Part shown: one piece after another, positions 23,480 to 32,892 of the stretch
Numbering within the stretch: the first letter of the stretch is position 1
Layout: every line of letters starts with the position of its first letter
Source: Streptomyces finlayi
GTDB lineage: Bacteria; Actinomycetota; Actinomycetes; Streptomycetales; Streptomycetaceae
Length of the DNA: 64,000 bases
Assembly (NCBI RefSeq): GCF_014216315.1
Contig: NZ_CP045702.1
Span: 5,394,001-5,458,000, forward strand
Direction of reading: 5' to 3'
Made by a program: the position numbers and the translations under genes
Notes under the pieces: generated by a model
Told to the model about the DNA's origin: nothing
Databases searched by the model: none
What the model saw: the letters and a program-made list of their open reading frames with translations, nothing else

Positions 23480-26068
23480 ATGAAATCCCCTGCCCGCCGA
23501 CCGCGGCTTGCAGTGATTGTCGCCAACGGCATCACGGGCGACTCGCGGGTCCAAAAGACAGCTGTGGCGGCAGCTCGCGACGGCTGGGACGTTACGTTGA
23601 TCGGGAGGAGCGACACCAAACAGGTCCAGCGGTCCAGGATGGGCCCGATCGAGGTGATCAGGGTTCCCGTGACCTCGGAGTTCGTGAAGTCGGTGAAGTC
23701 CCGCAAGGCCCATCCGTTGCGCGGTGCCGTGACTCAGTTCCGCATCCACGACCAGGCGGCGCTGAACCGTTACCGTGCCTCTTACCGGGCCTGGGTACGT
23801 CAGACGTCTGCCGAAACCACCTGGTCGGAGCCGCCTCGTCGAGCCTTGCTGAAGGCCGCACTGCGTGCCCGTCGTGCCGTTCATCGGCTGCGGGTCCGCG
23901 CCTTCAAGTGGGAACAGCGCCGAACGCCGAAGGACCGGGTCCCGGTCCGTGACTGGCGCCTCGACTGGCCGCAGCTGGTGGATCTGGATCTGGCTTTCGG
24001 TCCCGTGATCGAGGAACTCAAGCCCGACGTCATCCACGCCAACGACGCCACCATGATCGTGACCGCTGCACGCAGCGCCGCGCGGCTCCGGGCGAGCGGG
24101 CATCGTTGTGCCTGGCTCTATGACGCGCACGAGTACGTCCGCGGTGTCGAGTGGCCCAACCCGCGGCAGGCCTGCGCCATTCCCGCGGCCGAGGCCGAGT
24201 TCATCGGTCGTGCCGACGCTGTCGTCACCGTCTCCACGGAGCTGGCCGAACTGCTCAAGGATGACCACAAGCTTTCCCGGCTGCCTCTGGTGGTGGGCAA
24301 CTCCCCGGTCCGTGAGGTGATCGGGTCCGGAGCGGTGCGGTCGTCCGTCCGCGAGGTGTGTGGCCTGGATCCTCAGGTTCCGCTCATGGTGTACTCAGGA
24401 TGGCTGGGCCCTGAGCGAGGGGTGGACGCGGTCATCGACGGACTCCCCGAGCTCCCCGGTGTGCACTTGGCGCTTGTCTGCAGCCGGGTGACGCCGCTGC
24501 TGGAGGAGCTGCTGGCAACTGCCGCGACGCTTGGCGTGCGAGACCGCATCCATCTGGTGCCCTATGTAGCGCCGCACGAGGTGGCCGACTATCTGTCCTC
24601 CGCGGATATCGGTCTGACGCCCTTCAGGCGGGTCCCCAACTGTGAGGTCTCCCTTCCGACGAAGGTTTCCGAGTACCTTCAGGCCGGCCTCCCGCTGGTT
24701 ACGAGCGATGTGCGTGTGATCAAGGCATACGTGGAGGAGAAGGGGCTCGGCGAGGTTTTCACGTGGGACGATCCGACGAGTTTCGTGGCTGCCGCGTCCC
24801 GCGCCCTGAAGGGCCGCCGCGAGCTCGCCGAGCGCATCACCGAGGCTGTGCTCAAGGAGCTCTCCTGGGAGCATCAGAGCGCCGGGCTGCTGGAGCTGTA
24901 CCGCACGCTGTCGAAGAAGACCCCGCCGGTCTCGCGGGCGGATGTGCCGTGGACGCTCCAGGAGTCCCCGGGTGCCGAGCGGATGGGTGCGAACAGCGGC
25001 AAAGCCGGAGCGCCGGTCTGGAACACGCTCGGGTCCACGCGGGTCAAGTTGGGCGTCGGACCAGCAAACTACGCCGGTCAGGGAGCTGCCTTCGCCCAAG
25101 CCCTGTCACAGGCAAACCCTGATGTTTCCGTCGAAGTCGTGATGAATCAGCGTGTCGACACGTTCGACTATCCCGCAGACGTGTACGTCGACGCCGCCCG
25201 ACTCGGTGACCTCGACGTTCAGCTTCAGCAGGTGAAGCGAGTTGTGGGGCGGTACACCCACATGATCGTCGATGCTTTCATGCCGGTCTTCGGAGGGCTC
25301 AACGGCGACACGGTCGCGGGCGATCTTGCCGCACTGCGCAAGGCTCGTATCAAGGTGGCGCTCCTGTCGCACGGCAGCGATATCCGGCACCCGGCCCGGC
25401 ATCTGGAACGGCACGAGTACTCGTTGTTCCGGGATGCTCCGGAAGGTGTGGCCAAGAAGCTTCAGGACAAGGCGGAAGTCAACCGTCGGACCGCCGATGA
25501 ATGCGGACTGCCGCTCTACGTCACGACTCCCGATCTTCTCGATGACTTGCCGACCGCGAAGTGGGCGCCGCTCGTCGTGGATGTCGCATCGTGGGCGACC
25601 GATGAGCCCGTGATGGTGCGAAAGCGACCCATCGTGCTGCACGCTCCCTCCAAGCGCTGGACGAAGGGTACGGACCGCATCATGCCCGTGCTCACCGAAC
25701 TGCATGACAAGGGCGTGATTGACTTCAGGCTCGCCGAGGGCATTCCCTGGGCCGAGATGCAGGCACTGGTCAAGGAGAGCGACGTGGTCCTCGACCAGTT
25801 CACTACGGGCAGCTATGGCACATTCGCCGTGGAGGCGATGGCAGCCGGTAGGCCCGTGATCGGTTACATCAGCGATGCGGTGCAGGCCACCACGCATGGT
25901 GCCCTTCCTATCGTCAGCGCCACCCCCGACACCTTGCACGAGGTGTTGGGTTCTCTGATCGACGACCGGGACGAAGCCGCTTCCATCGGACGTGCCTCGG
26001 TCGAGTTCGCCCGCACTTATCACGATGGACACTGGACCGCGCAGGTACTGAGCGGTTTTCTCAAGTGA
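23480..26068 (+). CDS. Two-domain glycosyltransferase (GT4-type fusion)
   Basis: An 862-aa protein with two glycosyltransferase-like halves. Residues about 1-490 form a GT4/GT-B enzyme: VIVANGITGDSRVQKTA at the start, DVIHANDATMI, LYDAHEYVRG, a C-terminal nucleotide-sugar site PLMVYSGWLGPERG, and PTKVSEYLQAGLPLVTSDV. Residues about 510-862 form a second GT-B-like domain with HGSDIRHPARH, LHAPSKRWTKGTDRI and an E-x7-E-like site around FAVEAMAAGRPVIGY. It probably adds two sugars to a cell-surface polymer. ATG 23480 has GGAGGA nine bases upstream. It overlaps or nearly overlaps the next glycosyltransferase, so they share an operon. Confidence 0.85.
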   Translation: MKSPARRPRLAVIVANGITGDSRVQKTAVAAARDGWDVTLIGRSDTKQVQRSRMGPIEVIRVPVTSEFVKSVKSRKAHPLRGAVTQFRIHDQAALNRYRASYRAWVRQTSAETTWSEPPRRALLKAALRARRAVHRLRVRAFKWEQRRTPKDRVPVRDWRLDWPQLVDLDLAFGPVIEELKPDVIHANDATMIVTAARSAARLRASGHRCAWLYDAHEYVRGVEWPNPRQACAIPAAEAEFIGRADAVVTVSTELAELLKDDHKLSRLPLVVGNSPVREVIGSGAVRSSVREVCGLDPQVPLMVYSGWLGPERGVDAVIDGLPELPGVHLALVCSRVTPLLEELLATAATLGVRDRIHLVPYVAPHEVADYLSSADIGLTPFRRVPNCEVSLPTKVSEYLQAGLPLVTSDVRVIKAYVEEKGLGEVFTWDDPTSFVAAASRALKGRRELAERITEAVLKELSWEHQSAGLLELYRTLSKKTPPVSRADVPWTLQESPGAERMGANSGKAGAPVWNTLGSTRVKLGVGPANYAGQGAAFAQALSQANPDVSVEVVMNQRVDTFDYPADVYVDAARLGDLDVQLQQVKRVVGRYTHMIVDAFMPVFGGLNGDTVAGDLAALRKARIKVALLSHGSDIRHPARHLERHEYSLFRDAPEGVAKKLQDKAEVNRRTADECGLPLYVTTPDLLDDLPTAKWAPLVVDVASWATDEPVMVRKRPIVLHAPSKRWTKGTDRIMPVLTELHDKGVIDFRLAEGIPWAEMQALVKESDVVLDQFTTGSYGTFAVEAMAAGRPVIGYISDAVQATTHGALPIVSATPDTLHEVLGSLIDDRDEAASIGRASVEFARTYHDGHWTAQVLSGFLK

Positions 26069-26088
26069 CTGGTCCAGAAAGGTTGTTG

Positions 26089-27669
26089 ATGGAGACGCAG
26101 GAAGTCGGCGGCGACAGGCCCAGCAAGGGCCGGGTGGTCATGCTGGTCGATAACAAGGTCGAGGGCGACTCGCGGGTGCAGAAGGCCGCGGAGTCCATGG
26201 CCGCAGCCGGCTGGGACGTGACACTGCTCGGTCTCGTGCGCAGCGGCAAAGGGCGCAGTTGGAAGCTGGGCAACGCTGAGGTGCGGTTGCTGGCGCTGAA
26301 GACACCGCTGGCGAAGCGGCATGCCGAGCGCCACCGTTCGCTGCTGCGTCGTCCACTGGCGTATCCGCCCGGCCCTCTCGCTGCCTACCGCAGACAGTGG
26401 GCGAAGGCCTGGCGGGTAGATGTCACGACGCGTCGCGATGCACTCAAGGTGGCCCCGCAGGCGGTTGGCACGCCGATGTTCCGGAATGTGGAGGCTGCCC
26501 GTCTTGCGGTGGCCGGACCGGCTTCGAGGTTCATGCAGCGCTGGATCGACTACCGCTCACGGCAGTCCACAGAGATGCAGAAGGCCGGCCGTCGGCTCCA
26601 GGGGCCGTTGGACCGGGTGTTCACCGCGTCATGGAAGGCCGCCAAGGGGAAGCGGGCTTGGCGGAGGCTCGAACCGGCTCTGTGGGACTACGAGCTTACG
26701 TACGGTAAGGAGATCGAGGCCCTCAAGCCCGATCTGATCCATGCCAATGACTTCCGGATGCTCGGAGTCGGCGCCCGCGCCATGGTCCGCGCGAGGGCGG
26801 CGGGCCGTCAGGTCAAGCTGGTCTGGGATGCGCATGAGTTTCTGCCCGGCGTGCGTCCATGGGAGGACAACGCCCATTGGATTCCGGGCAATACGGCACA
26901 CGAGAGCGAGTACGCTCCGTACGCTGACGCGGTCGTGACCGTCTCCGAGGGCCTTGCCGACCTGCTGCGTGAGCGCCACTCCTTGAACGATCAGCCCACG
27001 GTCGTGCTCAACGCACCCGACCGCCCCGGAGTGCCGCTCGACGAAGCCGAACCCGTTCCGAATCTGCGGGAGTTGTGCGGCATCGGTCCGGACGTTCCGC
27101 TGGTCGTCTACAGCGGTTCGCCCGGCCCTCAGCGTGGTCTCGGCGACATGGTGGAGGCGCTGCCACATCTGGACGGCGTGCACATGGCATTCGTCGTGCC
27201 CAACCCGGCCGCCGCTTACATAAAGGGCCTCCTCGCCAGGGCTGAGGAACTGGGAGCGGGCGACCGCCTGCATGCGGTGCCGTACGTACCGCATTGGCAG
27301 GTTGTGGCGTTCCTGTCCGCGGCGGATGCGGGCTGCATCCCGATCCACCACTGGCCCAACCACGAGATCGCTCTGATCACCAAGTTCTTCGAGTACTCGC
27401 ACGCTCGGCTGCCACTGGTTGTCAGCGATGTGAAGACCATGTCCGAGGTCACCCTTTCGACCGGTCAGGGCGAGGTCTGCACAGCAGAGGACATTCCCGA
27501 GCTGGTCCGTGCGATCAAGCAGGTGCTCGCCGACCCGGAGCGGTACCGCGCCGCGTACGACAAGCCAGGACTGCTCGATACCTGGACCTGGGAGAGGCAG
27601 GCCGAGATTCTCGACGGGCTCTACACCACCCTGCTCTCCGACCTTGCAAAGGCGAAGGCGAGACTATGA
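26089..27669 (+). CDS. GT4 family glycosyltransferase
   Basis: A GT-B fold glycosyltransferase of 526 aa, clearly related to the N-terminal half of the preceding protein: both share a DNKVEGDSRVQKAAESMAAAG-like start, DLIHANDFRMLG, WDAHEFLPGVRPW and VVYSGSPGPQRG. An insertion (about residues 85-190) carries basic residues and may contact the membrane. ATG 26089 is preceded by AGAAAGG at good spacing. GTG 26065, overlapping the previous stop, is an alternative that would add eight residues. The stop overlaps the ATG of the next gene. Donor and acceptor are unknown. Confidence 0.85.
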   Translation: METQEVGGDRPSKGRVVMLVDNKVEGDSRVQKAAESMAAAGWDVTLLGLVRSGKGRSWKLGNAEVRLLALKTPLAKRHAERHRSLLRRPLAYPPGPLAAYRRQWAKAWRVDVTTRRDALKVAPQAVGTPMFRNVEAARLAVAGPASRFMQRWIDYRSRQSTEMQKAGRRLQGPLDRVFTASWKAAKGKRAWRRLEPALWDYELTYGKEIEALKPDLIHANDFRMLGVGARAMVRARAAGRQVKLVWDAHEFLPGVRPWEDNAHWIPGNTAHESEYAPYADAVVTVSEGLADLLRERHSLNDQPTVVLNAPDRPGVPLDEAEPVPNLRELCGIGPDVPLVVYSGSPGPQRGLGDMVEALPHLDGVHMAFVVPNPAAAYIKGLLARAEELGAGDRLHAVPYVPHWQVVAFLSAADAGCIPIHHWPNHEIALITKFFEYSHARLPLVVSDVKTMSEVTLSTGQGEVCTAEDIPELVRAIKQVLADPERYRAAYDKPGLLDTWTWERQAEILDGLYTTLLSDLAKAKARL

Positions 27670-29291
27670 CGATCGTCCCTGACGTCAGCGTGGTGGTCGC
27701 CGTCTACAACACGATGCCCTACCTGACGGAGTGTCTGAACTCCCTCGTCGGGCAGAGCATCGGCCTGGACCGTCTCGAGGTCGTGGCGGTCGACGACGGT
27801 TCGACCGACGAGAGCAGCGCCGAGCTCGACCGGTTCGCCGAACGGTATCCCGGCACGGTCAAGGTCATCCACCAGGCCAACTCGGGCGGGCCCGCAGCGC
27901 CCAGCAACCGGGCACTGGATGTGGCCACCGGCCGCTTCGTGTACTTCGTAGGCTCTGACGACTACCTGGGCAAGGAAGCCCTGGAGCGAATGGTGTCCTA
28001 CGCGGACGAGCACGGCTCGGACGTGGTGATCGGCAAGATGGTCGGAACCAACGGCCGTTACGTCCATCAGAAGCTGTACGCGAAGAATGATCCGGACATC
28101 AGTCTGTACGACTCGAGTCTGCCTTTCACGTTGGCGAACACCAAGCTCTTCCGCCGGGAGTTGGTCGAGAAGCATCACCTGCGTTTTCCTGAGGATCTGC
28201 CGGTCGGCAGCGACCAGCCATTCACGATCGAGGCGTGTGTCAGGGCCGGCAAGATCTCGGTCCTCTCGGACTACACGTTCTATTACGCGGTGAAGCGCGG
28301 CGACGCCAGCAACATCACGTACCGGGCCAATCACCTCGCCCGCCTTCGCTGCACGGCCGCGATCATGAAGCATGTGGCCTCTCTTGTCGATGCCGGCCCG
28401 CAGCGGGACGCCTTGTTCAAGCGGCACTTCACCTGGGAGCTCGCCAAGCTCGTCCAGGACGACTTCCCAGCGCTGGAACCGGAGACCCGCCGCGAGGTCT
28501 GCGCCGGTGTCGCCGCGCTCGCCGACGAATACCTGAGTGACGCTCTGCGGGACTCTCTGGACGTCAAGCGCCGGGTGCGGATCTGCCTGGCGCAGGCGGG
28601 TGCCGTAGACGAGCTGATCCGGGCGATCACCGAGGAGGCGGAGAACGGTGCGCCGTCCTTCCACCTCGAGGACGGCCGGGCCTTCGCCCGCTACCCGGGC
28701 TTCCGCGATCAGGCACTTGGCCTCTCGGACCGCTGTTACGAACTGGTCGGCGAGGCGGTGCCCGGACGGCTGGCGAAGGGGACGGAGCTGGTCAGCGCGG
28801 AGTGGGACCAGACCGGCGATGACCTGCGCCTGGACCTGACGGTACGGATCGGAGTCGTGGGTGACACCGGCTCCGCCGCCGTGCGTCTCATGACGGGTGC
28901 CATGCCCAAGAGCGCGGACAAGCCCGGGGCACGCCGACTGCCCCCGGGAAACGGGCTTCCCGCGCTGGAGAGCGAGTTCACTCGCCGCGTCACCGAGGAC
29001 GGGCAGGCGACTCTGCTGCGTGGCCGCATCCCGATTCAGCCCGTCAAGTCGAAGCGAGGCGTCCGCGTCTACGCCGACGTGGCAGGCTCGACGTATGAGA
29101 TTCCCGTGCGGACCGACGGGCTGCCGATGCCGCTGGCACGCCGGTGGGGGCAGACCAACCCGTACCGCGTCTCGGCAAGCCCGAATACCAAGGGTCGGCT
29201 CGTGATCACCACGGCTCCGCTGTGGGAGAGCAAGCGCGGCGCGGTTCCGCGGCTGCGTCGCATGCTGTCCAGGCTGCTGAAGAGGAAGTAA
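27666..29291 (+). CDS. GT2 family glycosyltransferase
   Basis: A 541-aa enzyme with a GT-A catalytic domain at the N-terminus: DVSVVVAVYNTMPYLTECLNS, VVAVDDGSTDESS, HQANSGGPAAPSNRALD, and the metal-binding region as VGSDDYLG (VGSDD in place of the more usual DxD). The C-terminal 200 residues form a beta-rich region with a basic end (RRMLSRLLKRK) that could hold the enzyme at the membrane. It overlaps the preceding gene by four bases (ATGA). It is similar in plan to the GT2 gene at 45171-46502, so the two surface-polymer loci share a related transferase. Confidence 0.87.
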   Translation: MTIVPDVSVVVAVYNTMPYLTECLNSLVGQSIGLDRLEVVAVDDGSTDESSAELDRFAERYPGTVKVIHQANSGGPAAPSNRALDVATGRFVYFVGSDDYLGKEALERMVSYADEHGSDVVIGKMVGTNGRYVHQKLYAKNDPDISLYDSSLPFTLANTKLFRRELVEKHHLRFPEDLPVGSDQPFTIEACVRAGKISVLSDYTFYYAVKRGDASNITYRANHLARLRCTAAIMKHVASLVDAGPQRDALFKRHFTWELAKLVQDDFPALEPETRREVCAGVAALADEYLSDALRDSLDVKRRVRICLAQAGAVDELIRAITEEAENGAPSFHLEDGRAFARYPGFRDQALGLSDRCYELVGEAVPGRLAKGTELVSAEWDQTGDDLRLDLTVRIGVVGDTGSAAVRLMTGAMPKSADKPGARRLPPGNGLPALESEFTRRVTEDGQATLLRGRIPIQPVKSKRGVRVYADVAGSTYEIPVRTDGLPMPLARRWGQTNPYRVSASPNTKGRLVITTAPLWESKRGAVPRLRRMLSRLLKRK

Positions 29292-29295
29292 CCCG

Positions 29296-30579
29296 ATGAA
29301 CATCTGTGTAGTCGCGCTCGGCAAGATCGGTCTTCCGCTCGCCGTGCAGTTCGCCGCCAAGGGCCACAAGGTCATCGGCGCGGACGTCAACGAGAAGGTC
29401 GTCGAGCTGGTCAACGCGGCCACCGAGCCGTTCCCCGGCGAGTACGACCTCGACGTCAAGCTCAAGGAGACGGTGGCCGCGGGCCTGCTGTCCGCGACGA
29501 CGGACACGACGGCCGCGGTCGCCGCGTCCGACGCCGTCGTGGTCGTCGTACCGCTCTTCGTGGACGCCGAGGGCACCCCGGACTTCGGCTGGATGGACTC
29601 GGCGACGAAGGCCATCGCCGCGGGCCTGAAGCCCGGCACCCTCGTCTCGTACGAGACCACCCTGCCGGTCGGTACGACCCGTACGCGCTGGGCGCCGATG
29701 CTCGCCGAGGGCTCCGGCCTCACCCCGGGCGAGGACTTCCACCTGGTCTTCTCCCCGGAGCGGGTGCTCACCGGCCGCGTCTTCGCGGACCTGCGCCGCT
29801 ACCCGAAGCTCGTCGGCGGCATCGACGAGGCCTCGGCGCAGCGCGGTGTCGAGTTCTACGAGGCCGTCCTCGACTTCGACGACCGCGAGGACCTGCCGCG
29901 CCCGAACGGCGTCTGGGACCTGGGTACGGCGGAGGCGTCGGAGCTGGCGAAGCTCGCCGAGACGACCTACCGCGACGTCAACATCGGTCTGGCCAACCAG
30001 TTCGCCCGGTTCGCCGCCAAGACCGGCATCGACATCAAGAAGGTCATCGAAGCCTGCAACAGCCAGCCGTACAGCCACATCCACCAGCCGGGCATCGCCG
30101 TCGGCGGCCACTGCATCCCGATCTACCCGCGGATGTACCTGTGGAACGACCCGGAGGCGACCGTCGTGCGCTCGGCCCGCGAGGCCAACGCCGCGATGCC
30201 TGAGTACGCGGTGGACCTGCTGGCCGCCGCCTACGGCGACCTGGAGAGCGCCGGGGTGCTGGTGCTCGGTGCCGCCTACCGCGGCGGCGTCAAGGAGACC
30301 GCGTTCTCCGGCGTCTTCGGCGTCGTCGAGGCGCTGAAGGCGCGCGGCGCCATGCCGTTCGTCTCGGACCCGATGTACACCCCCGAGGAACTCACCGCGC
30401 ACGGGCTCGTCCCGCACGAGGGCCAGGCCGTCACCGCGGTCATCCTCCAGGCGGACCACGCCGAGTACCGCGAACTGGCCGCCGCGGACCTCCCGGATGT
30501 CCGCGTCCTGGTCGACGGGCGGCGGACGACTGACCCGGCGAACTGGGAGGGCGTCCGCCGCGTCGTCATCGGCGGCTGA
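29296..30579 (+). CDS. Nucleotide sugar dehydrogenase (WecC/WbpA-like UDP-HexNAc 6-dehydrogenase)
   Basis: Oxidises the C6 alcohol of a UDP-N-acetylhexosamine to the uronic acid with two NAD. The 427-aa product has the N-terminal Rossmann motif CVVALGKIGLPLAVQFAAKG, then a second conserved lysine/serine region VFSPERVLTGRVF, and the catalytic cysteine in IAVGGHCIPIYPR. ATG 29296 lies only four bases after the preceding stop, with GAGGAAG inside that gene's end. It is the last gene of the locus before a bidirectional terminator. Together with the aminotransferase and oxidoreductase at the locus start, it fits synthesis of UDP-2,3-diacetamido-uronic acid. Confidence 0.9.
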   Translation: MNICVVALGKIGLPLAVQFAAKGHKVIGADVNEKVVELVNAATEPFPGEYDLDVKLKETVAAGLLSATTDTTAAVAASDAVVVVVPLFVDAEGTPDFGWMDSATKAIAAGLKPGTLVSYETTLPVGTTRTRWAPMLAEGSGLTPGEDFHLVFSPERVLTGRVFADLRRYPKLVGGIDEASAQRGVEFYEAVLDFDDREDLPRPNGVWDLGTAEASELAKLAETTYRDVNIGLANQFARFAAKTGIDIKKVIEACNSQPYSHIHQPGIAVGGHCIPIYPRMYLWNDPEATVVRSAREANAAMPEYAVDLLAAAYGDLESAGVLVLGAAYRGGVKETAFSGVFGVVEALKARGAMPFVSDPMYTPEELTAHGLVPHEGQAVTAVILQADHAEYRELAAADLPDVRVLVDGRRTTDPANWEGVRRVVIGG

Positions 30580-30594
30580 TCACCTTCAGCTATG

Positions 30595-30638
30595 CACACG
30601 GGGCTCTGACCGGCAGTGATCGGTTGGAGCCCTGTGTG
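30595..30638. terminator. Bidirectional terminator between convergent genes
   Basis: CACACGGGGCTC pairs with GAGCCCTGTGTG through 12 bp including one G-U. It sits between the rightward dehydrogenase gene and the leftward acyltransferase gene. Confidence 0.7.
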
Positions 30639-30656
30639 TGTCCGGCTGCAATCGCG

Positions 30657-31877
30657 TCAGACAGTGGTCCGCTCGGCACGGCCCGACGCCTCGCGTGCCT
30701 CCCGCTCCAACCGTGCGCGCAGCCAGCGCTGCGACGGACGTTCCACCAGCCGGTGCAGCAGCCAGGCCGCCATCAGAATGGCCGCGGTGGTCACCAGGAG
30801 CGTGGGCCAGGCCCCCAGGGGTCCGTACAGGTTCCGGATCAACGCCCATCCCAGCTCTTCGTGCAGCAGGTAGAGCGGGTAGACGAGCGCGCCAAGGGTG
30901 GCGAATCCGGTCCAGCGGATCCTGTCGAGCTTGTGGAGAGCGACGGCCAGGACGAGCAGGTAGAAGACTGTCACCAGCGTCAGCGCGATGTAGGGCTGCC
31001 GGTCCATGCCTTTGTCCTGGCGCAGCGTGTCGGCATGCTGGACCAGGTCGCTCTGCATGACCAGCCAGCTTGCGGCGAGCAGGCCCCACAGTTTGAGGTC
31101 TGGGCCGAATCGGTATATCAGGTACATTGCGATGCCGCCGACGAAGAGAGCTGTGTTGAGCGGCTGGGCGAAGATCCCGAGAAGCGGGACTTGGTTGTTG
31201 TCCTGCTGGATCAGCACGCTGCTCAGCAGCCAGAGCCAGCAGAACACGCTGACACGGTGGTAGTCGAGCCCCTTCCAGATCACCAGAAGGAAGATCAGGT
31301 AGAACGTGAGCTCAGCCCACAGCGTCCAGTACGCACCCACCAGATGCTGAGCGGACAGCGGTACTTGGAGCATCGTCAGATTCGTCAATGACTCGCTGAT
31401 GCTGGGACCGGTCCGTGATCCGTCCGGCAGCACCCGCCACACCACGAAAGCGGCGACAGCCGAGAACCAGTACGCGGGGAACAGTCTGAGGAACCGGGCC
31501 CTTGCGAATTGGCCGGGCGTGCGGTCCCAAGCGGACAGGCAGATAACGAAGCCGCTGATCAGGAAGAAGAGCTGGACACCATAGGAACCGTAGGAGGTCA
31601 CCGGGAAGAGCCAGGGGAACAACTCCTTGGGATTCACCCCCCAGTTGGCCTTCGTTGCCGCGTCCACCCCGGTGAAGTGAAAGGCGAGCACGGCCATCGC
31701 GGCGACGATCCGCAGCGCGTCCAGGGCATGCAACCGTGGCGCCGGGGCCGGGCGGGCGCTCAATTCAGGGGTTGTTGCGGCGCTCGTCGGTTGGTTGGAC
31801 GCCAGAACCTCGGTCTGTGGCATGTCGGCCTCGTTCGGCTTGCACTGGGCACCGTTGGCCGGTGCTGTCACGGTCAT
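30657..31877 (-). CDS. Acyltransferase 3 family membrane protein (OafA-like)
   Basis: An integral membrane O-acyltransferase that decorates extracellular glycans or lipids. About 406 aa with about ten hydrophobic helices. The family opening RLHALDALRIVAAMAVLAFHF carries the conserved Arg and the catalytic-type His; GSYGVQLFFLISGFVI and LFPAYW are further signatures. The C-terminal tail is basic (RWLRARLEREAREASGR). The start was taken at ATG 31877; a downstream ATG at 31823 has a slightly better GAGG site, and the open frame extends further upstream without support. It lies beside the glycan locus, so O-acetylation of its product is a reasonable inference. Confidence 0.85.
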   Translation of the reverse strand: MTVTAPANGAQCKPNEADMPQTEVLASNQPTSAATTPELSARPAPAPRLHALDALRIVAAMAVLAFHFTGVDAATKANWGVNPKELFPWLFPVTSYGSYGVQLFFLISGFVICLSAWDRTPGQFARARFLRLFPAYWFSAVAAFVVWRVLPDGSRTGPSISESLTNLTMLQVPLSAQHLVGAYWTLWAELTFYLIFLLVIWKGLDYHRVSVFCWLWLLSSVLIQQDNNQVPLLGIFAQPLNTALFVGGIAMYLIYRFGPDLKLWGLLAASWLVMQSDLVQHADTLRQDKGMDRQPYIALTLVTVFYLLVLAVALHKLDRIRWTGFATLGALVYPLYLLHEELGWALIRNLYGPLGAWPTLLVTTAAILMAAWLLHRLVERPSQRWLRARLEREAREASGRAERTTV

Positions 31878-32382
31878 CCTAAGGAGCGTGTGTCCAGTCC
31901 ATGACCGGGTGCCCGCCGCGAGCCGGTCGGCTTCGCCGGGGTGGCTCACTCCGCCATGATTGGGGGAGAGACGGCTGACCGTTCGGGCAGGTTCGGTGAC
32001 CGGCGGGGAAGTGAGGCCGTCGAGACGGACGACCCGGCGGAAGGCGAGCATCAATGCCTTGGCGGCGGAGGAGGCGGCAGCGCTTCACCGACCGGCCTTG
32101 TGGCGCCGGCCGGCGCACACCACTCGGCTGCGTATGCCTGAGTGAGACGACGGGGTACGCATCCGAGGGTGTGCCGAGCTTCCGCAGCCGATGTCAGCGC
32201 GTCAGCCCTGGTGCGGGAGTCCTGGATGCGGTGGGCGCCATGCCGAGAACTCTCTCCGCCAGAACCGGCTTCTTGATGTGTACCAGCCGGGCGGTTGCCC
32301 AGCGCGTGAGGCCGACGAGCCGTTCGTCGGAGGGGCGAGGTGTCAGTACATTGAAGCTCTTCAGCGGGATCTAGCGAGGAAC
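31878..32382. other. Intergenic stretch without a recognisable gene
   Basis: About 500 bases between the acyltransferase start and the left hairpin of the IS element. Short open frames exist on both strands, but none has coherent protein composition or a ribosome-binding site. It must contain the acyltransferase promoter (leftward), which I cannot place. Confidence 0.5.
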
Positions 32383-32402
32383 CCCGGGCCTTCAGGCCCG
32401 GG
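32383..32402. repeat. Left-end subterminal hairpin of the IS
   Basis: CCCGGGCC-TTCA-GGCCCGGG, 8-bp perfect stem, 36 bases beyond the tnpA stop. TnpA recognises such imperfect or perfect hairpins near both ends in this family. Confidence 0.65.
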
Positions 32403-32437
32403 AGGAATCGCTTCTCAAGATTGCTCTGACCCGCAGG

Positions 32438-32866
32438 TCACGACGGACGCTTCTGCTGCTCGATGTACTCCTTGATGACGGACAGCGGTGTTCCGCCACA
32501 GCTCGCCGCGAAGTATGAGGGCGACCAGAAGTGCGCGCCCCACAGGTAGCGGCGGATGTGGTCCGGGTACTCCTGGCGAAGCCTGCGGGCGGACACGCCC
32601 TTGAGGGAGCCCACCAGCTTGGAGATGGAAACTTTGGGCGGATAGTGCACGAGAAGGTGCACGTGGTCGCGTTCGCCGTTGAACTCGACCAGCTCCGTTT
32701 CGAAGTCGGCGCAGACGGACCGCATGACCTCCTCGCAGCGGCGAAGGATCTCGTCGGTGAAGGGTCCGCGCCGGTACTTCGGTGTGAAGACCAAATGAGC
32801 ATGGAGAGTGTGGACAACCGTTCGACCCCTGTGAATATTGGGGTTTGGTTCCCAGCGTGGTGACAT
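32438..32866 (-). CDS. tnpA: IS200/IS605 family transposase TnpA (Y1 HUH)
   Basis: A single-strand DNA transposase of 142 aa. The N-terminal region TLHAHLVFTPKYRRGPFT is the standard Y1_Tnp opening. The HUH metal motif is DHVHLLVHYPP, and the catalytic tyrosine is in VIKEYIEQQ near the C-terminus. The length is normal and there is no frameshift. The start at 32866 is the most upstream ATG compatible with the divergent tnpB promoter. It is transcribed away from tnpB, leaving only about 26 bases for both promoters. Confidence 0.92.
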   Translation of the reverse strand: MSPRWEPNPNIHRGRTVVHTLHAHLVFTPKYRRGPFTDEILRRCEEVMRSVCADFETELVEFNGERDHVHLLVHYPPKVSISKLVGSLKGVSARRLRQEYPDHIRRYLWGAHFWSPSYFAASCGGTPLSVIKEYIEQQKRPS

Positions 32867-32892
32867 AGGTCAATTGTAGTACGATGCTCCGC

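Noticed and set aside
23480..29291. Antibiotic glycosylation cluster
   Set aside because: The aminotransferase and oxidoreductase families also occur in deoxysugar clusters, but no polyketide, peptide or deoxysugar dehydratase genes are present, and the UDP-sugar dehydrogenase and TagF neighbours favour a wall polymer.
31879..32382. Short open frames upstream of the IS on both strands
   Set aside because: Arg/Pro/Gly-rich translations without ribosome-binding sites or recognisable features.
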